From NCBI GenBank assembly GCA_021775475.1, contig JAJFHS010000021.1, positions 1-40,040 of the forward strand: a stretch of 40,040 nt of DNA, written 5' to 3'. The notes below the pieces were generated by a model. That model saw only the letters and a program-made list of their open reading frames with translations. It made no database searches and was not told the origin of the DNA. This stretch comes from Hyphomicrobiales bacterium. Lineage in GTDB: Bacteria > Pseudomonadota > Alphaproteobacteria > Rhizobiales > JAJFHR01. Of the stretch, positions 35,199-40,040 are shown piece after piece. The position numbers and the translations under genes were made by a program. Position 1 is the first letter of the stretch; each line of letters opens with the position of its first letter.

Positions 35199-35231
35199 CC
35201 CCGGAGAATTCAATGTTCTCCGGGGTTTTTT
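35199..35231 (+). terminator. Rho-independent terminator
   Basis: The stem CCCCGGAGAA / TTCTCCGGGG with a 7-base loop is followed by six T. It ends the CXXCH/BA14K gene and lies 16 bp from the convergent nsrR-like stop. Confidence 0.92.
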
Positions 35232-35246
35232 ATTTCGGGGTTCAAA

Positions 35247-35684
35247 TCAGTGCAAAGATGAAATTCGATCGAGTAAATCGTTTTTGTTTGCAGTTATGTC
35301 CGCAATTGTCACGTCATCAAGGACTGTCATAAACGCTGCGGTAGCTTGCTTGATTTTCCTCGACAACCGGCAGATGCCGATGAGCGGGCAGGTGTTGTTT
35401 GCAAGATTAAAGCATTCGACCACATCCATCGACCCTTCGGTCAAACGAACGATGTCGCCAACAATAATTTCGTTTGCCGGGCGGCTTAAGCGAAAGCCGC
35501 CGCCGCGCCCGCGCCGGGTTTCAAGATACCCTGCCTTGCCAAGTTCATAGACAATCTTGACAATATGCGGCCTGGCCAGACGATGGATACGAACGACATC
35601 ATCAACACGCACCAGATCAGGGGCATGGAGTGCGGCAAGTTGCAGGGAGCGCAGCGCATAATTGGTGTAACTGGTCAGTTTCAT
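35247..35684 (-). CDS. nsrR: Rrf2-family regulator, NsrR-like
   Basis: A 145-residue winged-helix regulator. MKLTSYTNYALRSLQLAA is the Rrf2/NsrR N-terminus, and RRGRGGGFRLSRP is the wing. Three cysteines, Cys91, Cys99 and Cys105 (ECFN, NNTC, GICRL), match the C-x7-C-x5-C spacing of the NsrR iron-sulfur cluster, which senses nitric oxide. Divergent from the peroxiredoxin and bd-oxidase genes (143 bp apart), which are plausible targets because bd oxidase is relatively NO-resistant. I found no convincing NsrR operator in the spacer. RirA or IscR are less likely given the cysteine spacing. Confidence 0.85.
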   Translation of the reverse strand: MKLTSYTNYALRSLQLAALHAPDLVRVDDVVRIHRLARPHIVKIVYELGKAGYLETRRGRGGGFRLSRPANEIIVGDIVRLTEGSMDVVECFNLANNTCPLIGICRLSRKIKQATAAFMTVLDDVTIADITANKNDLLDRISSLH

Positions 35685-35827
35685 AGTTTTACCGGCAGGG
35701 TATGTGAATTGTTTTTTAAAGTTATATTTTTTTTATTGCTTTATCGTAACCACAGCACTATATCAAGCCCATTAATAATGTGAGCACGAATTTAAACGTA
35801 GGTACCAACATCAGAAGGGTTTAAAAA

Positions 35828-36454
35828 ATGAGTTTAAAAATTGGCGAAATCGCCCCGAACTTCACCGTTGAGACAACAAACGGTAAAATCGATTTTCACG
35901 ACTGGATTGGTGACAGCTGGGCGTTCTTCTTCAGCCATCCGGCCGACTTCACACCGGTGTGCACGACAGAAATGGGACGGACTGCGCAGCTTAGCGAAGA
36001 GTTTGCAGCGCGCAATGTCAAATCGATTGGCCTTTCAACCGATACAGTGGAAGAGCACAAAAAATGGATTTTGGATGTCAATGACACACAGAATACAACA
36101 CTGACTTTTCCAATCATCGCTGATCCCGATCTGAAGGTGGCGAAACTCTATGAGATGATCCACCCAGCCGAGAGTGAAACTGCTGCCGTTCGTTCGGTAT
36201 TCATCATTGATCCGAACAAGAAAATTCGCCTGACCATGACGTACCCGATGAACGTTGGCCGGAATTTCGATGAAATCCTGCGTGTCATTGATGCGTTGCA
36301 GCTTGGCGACGAAAAGAAGATCGCAACACCGGCTGACTGGCTCCCGGGCGACGAGGTCATCATTCCCCCTTCGATTGACAATGAAGCCGCCAAGGATATC
36401 TTCCCTCAGGGCTGGAATGAAATTCGTCCCTATTTGCGCACAACAAAGGTTTGA
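35828..36454 (+). CDS. 1-Cys peroxiredoxin (Prx6 type)
   Basis: A 208-residue peroxidase that reduces hydrogen and organic peroxides. The active site HPADFTPVCTTE places the peroxidatic Cys at 45 and it is the only cysteine in the protein, so no internal resolving residue exists. The C-terminal extension (TPADWLPGDEVIIPPSI, ending PQGWNEIRPYLR) is typical of the Prx6 branch. It lies between the divergent NsrR-like gene and the bd-oxidase operon. Confidence 0.94.
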   Translation: MSLKIGEIAPNFTVETTNGKIDFHDWIGDSWAFFFSHPADFTPVCTTEMGRTAQLSEEFAARNVKSIGLSTDTVEEHKKWILDVNDTQNTTLTFPIIADPDLKVAKLYEMIHPAESETAAVRSVFIIDPNKKIRLTMTYPMNVGRNFDEILRVIDALQLGDEKKIATPADWLPGDEVIIPPSIDNEAAKDIFPQGWNEIRPYLRTTKV

Positions 36455-36460
36455 ATAAAT

Positions 36461-36497
36461 GGGTCGCCACAAGCATAGGTTGCGGCAACCCGTTTTA
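36461..36497 (+). terminator. Weak hairpin between peroxiredoxin and cydA
   Basis: GGGTCGCC and GGCAACCC can pair with one mismatch, followed by CGTTTTAG. Inside lies a perfect short palindrome, GGTTGCGGCAACC (36478-36490), which could instead be an operator. It may attenuate or separate the two transcription units. Confidence 0.3.
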
Positions 36498-36527
36498 GAA
36501 TCGTAACACAAACTACTCAGGCCACTC

Positions 36528-37940
36528 ATGTTAGACGGTTTTTCAGCAGAACTACTGGCACGGTTTCAGTTCGCGTTTACCATATCGTTCCATATTATTT
36601 TTCCCGCCTTCTCGATCGGGTTGGCCAGCTATCTGACTGTTCTCAACGGGTTGTGGCTGTGGACGAAAGATGAAACCTACCTGACGCTGTTTAACTACTG
36701 GGTGAAAATTTTTGCCCTGGCCTTTGGCATGGGGGTCGTTTCCGGCATTGTTATGTCGTATCAGTTCGGCACCAACTGGAGTGTGTTTGCCGATAAGACC
36801 GGTCCCGTTCTCGGCCCCCTGCTCGCTTACGAGGTTCTTTCCGCCTTCTTTCTTGAAGCCGGGTTTCTCGGCATCATGTTATTCGGGCGCGAACGCGTCG
36901 GCCCAAAACTGCACATGTTCGCCACCGCCATGGTGGCTGTCGGCACCTTGATGTCGGCGACCTGGATATTGTCGGCCAATTCATGGATGCACACGCCAGC
37001 GGGATATTCCATCAACGCCGCCGGTCAGTTTGTTCCCGAAGACTGGTGGAAGATTATCTTCAATCCTTCTTTCCCTTACAGGCTGGTCCACATGGTGCTG
37101 GCGGCATTTTTGACCACGGCCTTTGTCGTTGCCGGTGTTGCCGGATGGCACCTGCTCAAAGATCAGACCAATACGGCCGTAAGACGCATGTTCTCCATGG
37201 CTATGTGGATGGCGGCACTGGTGGCACCATTGCAGATTTTTGTCGGTGACATGCACGGCCTCAACACTCTGGAATATCAACCTGCCAAAATCATGGCGAT
37301 GGAGGGACACTATGAAAGCCATCCCAACGGCGCGCCGCTGATCCTGTTTGGCATTCCCAACGCCAAAGAAAAACGCATTGATTATGCGATACAAATTCCC
37401 AAGGCTTCGAGCCTGATCCTGAAACACAGCCTTAATGCACCCCTGGCCGGACTTGACACCATTCCGGATGATGAAGAACCTCCCGTGGCGATTATATTCT
37501 GGAGTTTCCGCATCATGATAGCGCTGGGCTTTGCCATGCTCGGGGTCGGCGTCTGGAGCCTGTGGCGGCGCTGGCGCGGAACACTTTATCAAGATCGCTG
37601 GCTGCATCGTATCTCTATTGCCATGGGGCCCAGTGGTTTCATGGCTGTTCTGGCTGGCTGGGTTACCACGGAAGTCGGGCGTCAGCCGTTCACTATCTAT
37701 GGTCTTTTGCGAACCAACGATTCTCTTGCCCCGGTGGACGCACCCGCCGTTGCCGCCTCGCTCACCGCTTTCATCGTGGTCTACTTCTTCGTATTTGGCG
37801 CAGGCACATTCTATATCTTACGTTTGATGAGCAAAGCGCCGGGTGCTGCCCCCCCCGACCTGAAGGATGGACCAACCCGAACCGCTGGCATCACGCCTGC
37901 CCTGCAAATCAAACCGGATATTCTGCCCGGCAGAAATTAG
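36528..37940 (+). CDS. cydA: Cytochrome bd-type quinol oxidase subunit I (CioA-like)
   Basis: 470 residues, about nine helices, carrying haems b558, b595 and d. His22 in FTISFHIIFPAFSIG is the expected haem ligand. GMGVVSGIVMSYQFGTNWS, FATAMVAVGTLMSATWILSANSWM (part shown) and PAKIMAMEGHYES, with the Q-loop Lys and Glu, are conserved. GWVTTEVGRQPFTIYGLLRT and the short Q loop indicate the cyanide-insensitive CIO branch. It reduces oxygen to water with ubiquinol and is usually used under low oxygen or respiratory stress. First gene of cydA-cydB-small subunit. Confidence 0.95.
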   Translation: MLDGFSAELLARFQFAFTISFHIIFPAFSIGLASYLTVLNGLWLWTKDETYLTLFNYWVKIFALAFGMGVVSGIVMSYQFGTNWSVFADKTGPVLGPLLAYEVLSAFFLEAGFLGIMLFGRERVGPKLHMFATAMVAVGTLMSATWILSANSWMHTPAGYSINAAGQFVPEDWWKIIFNPSFPYRLVHMVLAAFLTTAFVVAGVAGWHLLKDQTNTAVRRMFSMAMWMAALVAPLQIFVGDMHGLNTLEYQPAKIMAMEGHYESHPNGAPLILFGIPNAKEKRIDYAIQIPKASSLILKHSLNAPLAGLDTIPDDEEPPVAIIFWSFRIMIALGFAMLGVGVWSLWRRWRGTLYQDRWLHRISIAMGPSGFMAVLAGWVTTEVGRQPFTIYGLLRTNDSLAPVDAPAVAASLTAFIVVYFFVFGAGTFYILRLMSKAPGAAPPDLKDGPTRTAGITPALQIKPDILPGRN

Positions 37941-37949
37941 GAGCACATC

Positions 37950-38957
37950 ATGGCGTTTGACCTCGCATTTATCTGGGCTGGCATTATAGCCTTTGCCATT
38001 CTGATTTATGTTGTCCTTGACGGTTTTGACCTCGGCATCGGTATTCTTTTCCCTGTTGTCAAAGCCGAGCAGGACAAAGACGTGATGATTAACTCAGTTG
38101 CTCCGGTGTGGGATGGCAACGAGACCTGGCTTGTTCTGGGCGGTGGTGGCCTGTTTGCCGCTTTCCCGCTGGCTTATGCGGTGGTCATGCCGGCACTATA
38201 TATGCCCATCATACTCATGTTACTGGCGTTGATTTTTCGCGGAGTTGCTTTTGAATATCGCTGGCGGACAACCCGTTGGAAAGGCGTGTGGGATATAGCG
38301 TTTGCCGGTGGCTCCACCGGTGCAGCCCTGATGCAGGGCATCACGCTGGGCGCTCTGGTGCAGGGGATAGAAATCACTGGCCGCGCTTATTCAGGCGGAT
38401 GGTGGGACTGGCTCACACCGTTTTCGATATTGACCGGCGTTGCCGTTGTCACCGGGTACGCGCTTTTGGGGGCAACCTGGCTGGTAATGAAAACCAGTGA
38501 TGATCTGCAAGATCAGATGCGGCGTTATTCCTTGTATCTGGCAGTGGCGTTGTTGGGTTTTATTCTTATTGTCAGTCTTTTAACGCCGTTTCTCGATCCG
38601 GTTTATTTTCAGCGCTGGTTCAATTTGCCCGGCAGTATCCTCTCTGGTGTGGTTCCAGCACTCGTTGCCCTGGCCGCATGGCATCTGTTCAGCGGACTGA
38701 AAAACCACGCGCACCAGGCAAAACCGTTTTTATCGGCATTGTCCTTGTTTGTTCTGTGCTTTGTCGGAATTGGCATCAGCTTTTATCCCCACATTGTGCC
38801 GCCATCGCTCACCATCTGGCAAGCCGCCGCCCCTGACGCCAGTCTGGAATTCACACTGGTGGGCACGGTAATTCTGATGCCTTTAATTCTTGGCTATTCG
38901 GCATATGCATACTGGGTGTTTCGCGGCAAGGTTGATCCAAAAGAAGGCTATCACTGA
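37950..38957 (+). CDS. cydB: Cytochrome bd-type quinol oxidase subunit II (CioB-like)
   Basis: 335 residues and about eight to nine helices. YVVLDGFDLGIGILFPVV and APVWDGNETWLVLGGGGLFAAFPLAY (part shown) are the CydB signatures, with VAFEYRWR and FYPHIVPPSLTIWQAAA near the C-terminus. It stabilises the catalytic subunit. It follows cydA by 9 bp with GGAG before the ATG, and its TGA overlaps the start of the small subunit (TGATG). Confidence 0.95.
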   Translation: MAFDLAFIWAGIIAFAILIYVVLDGFDLGIGILFPVVKAEQDKDVMINSVAPVWDGNETWLVLGGGGLFAAFPLAYAVVMPALYMPIILMLLALIFRGVAFEYRWRTTRWKGVWDIAFAGGSTGAALMQGITLGALVQGIEITGRAYSGGWWDWLTPFSILTGVAVVTGYALLGATWLVMKTSDDLQDQMRRYSLYLAVALLGFILIVSLLTPFLDPVYFQRWFNLPGSILSGVVPALVALAAWHLFSGLKNHAHQAKPFLSALSLFVLCFVGIGISFYPHIVPPSLTIWQAAAPDASLEFTLVGTVILMPLILGYSAYAYWVFRGKVDPKEGYH

Positions 38958-39070
38958 TGAAGCACCGCAAAACCCTGCAACAATTGGGATGGCTCGTGGG
39001 GCTGTGGTGCGCCAGCATTGCAAGTCTCACCATCGTTGCCTACGCTATCCGGCTGGCGATCATTCCATAG
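38957..39070 (+). CDS. Small bd-oxidase accessory peptide (DUF2474/CydX-like)
   Basis: A 37-residue single-helix peptide: basic start MKHRKTLQQLG, then WLVGLWCASIASLTIVAYAI and a short RLAIIP end. Size, single membrane helix and position directly after cydB match the DUF2474/CydX-type subunit that stabilises the haems of bd oxidases. Its ATG overlaps the cydB stop (TGATG), so it is translationally coupled. Confidence 0.88.
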   Translation: MKHRKTLQQLGWLVGLWCASIASLTIVAYAIRLAIIP

Positions 39071-39100
39071 TAAATATCGCCTGACAGTTTTTGCACCCCT

Positions 39101-39114
39101 TTGATGCACATCAA
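39101..39114 (+). promoter_or_regulatory. FNR-type binding site
   Basis: TTGATGCACATCAA is a perfect match to the FNR/Anr/FnrL consensus TTGAT-N4-ATCAA. It is centred about 60 bases before the ATG of the universal stress protein gene, so low oxygen probably activates that gene. Confidence 0.85.
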
Positions 39115-39167
39115 TGTCAGGCATGAGTGCCGGGCTTTAAATATCACTAACCTGAATGGAGGTAAAA

Positions 39168-39587
39168 ATGTTCAAGAAAATACTCGCTCCCGTCGATTTT
39201 GCCCATGCGGAGAAAAGCAAAGCCATTTTTGATCACGCAAAGGTACTCGCTGACGCAAATGGCAGTGAATTGACGCTTTTGAATGTGGTTTTGGAAATCC
39301 CGCCTTACGTTGCTCTGGAAATCCCCAAGGGAACCCAGGATAAAACCATGACCCAGGCGGAGTTTACCCTCAGCAGACTGGCAAAAGAAAACGGACTGCC
39401 GTCGACAACAAAAATCGAGATTCGTGAGGGTAACGCGTCCAATGAAATCCTGCAAATGGCGGAAGAAATGGAAGCGGATTTAATCATTATTGCCTCACAC
39501 CAGCCCGGGCTTGCAGATTATTTACTTGGCTCAGTAGCCGGTAAGGTTGTCCGGCATGCTCATTGCGCGGTTTTGGTATTGAGGTAG
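39168..39587 (+). CDS. Universal stress protein (UspA family)
   Basis: A 139-residue single-domain Usp. The N-terminus MFKKILAPVDFAHAEKSKA and the C-terminal ATP-loop region ADLIIIASHQPGLADYLLGSVAGKVVRHAHCAVLVLR (shown only in outline here: G-x2-G-x9-S type) indicate a nucleotide-binding Usp. GGAGG lies just before the chosen ATG; the frame's earlier ATG at 39156 overlaps that ribosome site. Driven by the FNR-type box, it fits the low-oxygen cluster with the bd oxidase. Confidence 0.92.
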   Translation: MFKKILAPVDFAHAEKSKAIFDHAKVLADANGSELTLLNVVLEIPPYVALEIPKGTQDKTMTQAEFTLSRLAKENGLPSTTKIEIREGNASNEILQMAEEMEADLIIIASHQPGLADYLLGSVAGKVVRHAHCAVLVLR

Positions 39588-39736
39588 AACCCTTCCACCC
39601 TAACGGATGTTAGCTCATGCTGGGCATCAAGGAGTGACAGTAAAGAAAAGCCGTTTGCACTTGTTGATCTATATGGCAAGGTGATGATCGCTGAGTTTGT
39701 TTTGCAGCGTAACCTTCGCTTGGAGCACTATTACAA

Positions 39737-39934
39737 ATGAGCAGTTCTGTGAGCCTTGAAGATACGGCACAAACCCTGAAAAATTCGCCTTTGTATCAAA
39801 TGTCCCTGGGTGCAAAGGAATTATTCCATTCAAACTTTGTTGCATGGCTTTTTGAAACTTATCCAAGTGCTGCTAAGCCGACCAGTGGATTGGTAATGAC
39901 GTGCTCCCCTGAAAGCTCCTCGATTTTAAGTTAG
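39737..39934 (+). pseudogene. PD-(D/E)XK-type gene start, interrupted by an IS
   Basis: The first 55 or so residues, with SPLYQMSLGAKELFHSNFVAW, resemble the N-terminus of the PD-(D/E)XK nuclease superfamily group that begins with LSLxxKELFHSNFxAWLL (PF14281-like). After WLFETYPSAAKPTSG the frame runs into the end of an IS3-type element near 39897 and stops at 39934. The rest of the gene may lie beyond the insertion, outside the window. Some relatives occur in phage-defence contexts, but no partner is visible here. Confidence 0.6.
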
Positions 39935-40040
39935 TCTGTTTTCAATCAGGAGACGGACAATGAAGCGATCACGGTTTAGCGAAGAACAGATTATCGGAAT
40001 ATTGAAAGAACATCAGGCTGGCATGACGGCTGTTGAGCTT
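39897..40040 (+). mobile_element. IS3-family element, left end
   Basis: It begins about TGACGTGCTCCCCTGAAA, the style of terminal repeat seen in IS3-family elements, and runs out of the window. The exact end is inferred from where the interrupted gene loses its family sequence. Confidence 0.65.
39960..40040 (+). CDS. IS3-family transposase OrfA, partial
   Basis: 27 residues are visible: MKRSRFSEEQIIGILKEHQA followed by GMTAVEL, the classical start of the IS3-family OrfA helix-turn-helix protein. AGGAGACGG precedes the ATG. It is cut by the window edge. Confidence 0.9.
   Translation, partial: MKRSRFSEEQIIGILKEHQAGMTAVEL

Noticed and set aside
35690..35760. A/T-rich AAGTTATAT...ATTGCTTT stretch as a possible NsrR operator
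   Set aside because: The two halves are poorly symmetrical and the region is simply A/T-rich, so a chance match is likely.
1..40040. CRISPR array
   Set aside because: The repeats present are intragenic tandem units, palindromes and att cores. There is no regular repeat-spacer pattern and no cas gene.

Overview
The window reads as a chromosomal segment of an alphaproteobacterium with moderate GC. The evidence is the flbT/flaF flagellin-regulator pair, a phosphatidylcholine synthase, a BA14K-domain protein, an NADP-type isocitrate dehydrogenase, paired MoxR ATPase and CoxE-like VWA genes, and palindromic spacer repeats of the kind common in this class. Pcs and BA14K lean towards Hyphomicrobiales-like relatives, but I cannot fix the order or genus from sequence alone.

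Layout. (1) 1-10750 is flagellar: two flagellin paralogues sharing a duplicated 96-residue module, then flbT and flaF (+ strand), an IS630-family element, and a minus-strand flgE-flgK-flgL operon behind a sigma-54-like promoter. (2) 10932-17288 holds a MoxR-type ATPase and a CoxE-like VWA protein. They are separated by a shortened periplasmic-binding protein, a three-gene TRAP transporter and a SixA-like phosphatase. (3) 17300-31340 is mostly housekeeping and transport: two LysE/RhtB exporters, a GST, a TlpA-like thioredoxin, RhlE helicase, an agmatinase-family enzyme, an unrecognised secreted protein, a methyltransferase, two EamA-type transporters, a YeeE/YedE sulfur transporter, pcs, icd, a GNAT acetyltransferase and a small membrane protein. 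Three palindromic spacer elements occur in regions 2 and 3; the largest is a 287-bp imperfect palindrome after icd.

(4) 31520-33947 contains a lipoprotein gene, tRNA-Asn, and a 1.6-kb wreck of an integrated phage or island. The last 20 bp of the tRNA region are repeated at 33928-33947. Between the repeats lie an N-terminal integrase fragment and a short minus-strand ORF resembling the C-terminus of a phage large terminase. Paired GTACAC-containing repeats lie just inside both ends and look like integrase arm sites. (5) 34171-35166 encodes an exported protein with a CXXCH motif, eight PVYPQQPQQ-type repeats, a BA14K-like segment and a further cysteine-containing C-terminal part.

(6) 35247-39587 looks like a nitrosative, oxidative and low-oxygen stress cluster: an NsrR-like Rrf2 regulator, a 1-Cys peroxiredoxin, a CioAB-type bd oxidase with a 37-residue accessory peptide, and a universal stress protein behind a perfect FNR-type box. 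(7) The right edge holds the start of a PD-(D/E)XK-like gene cut by an IS3-family element that runs out of the window.

No clearly new multi-gene system is evident. The most interesting items are the tRNA-Asn prophage remnant with its arm sites, the multi-domain CXXCH/BA14K protein, the flagellin module amplification, the palindrome after icd and the compacted binding protein.
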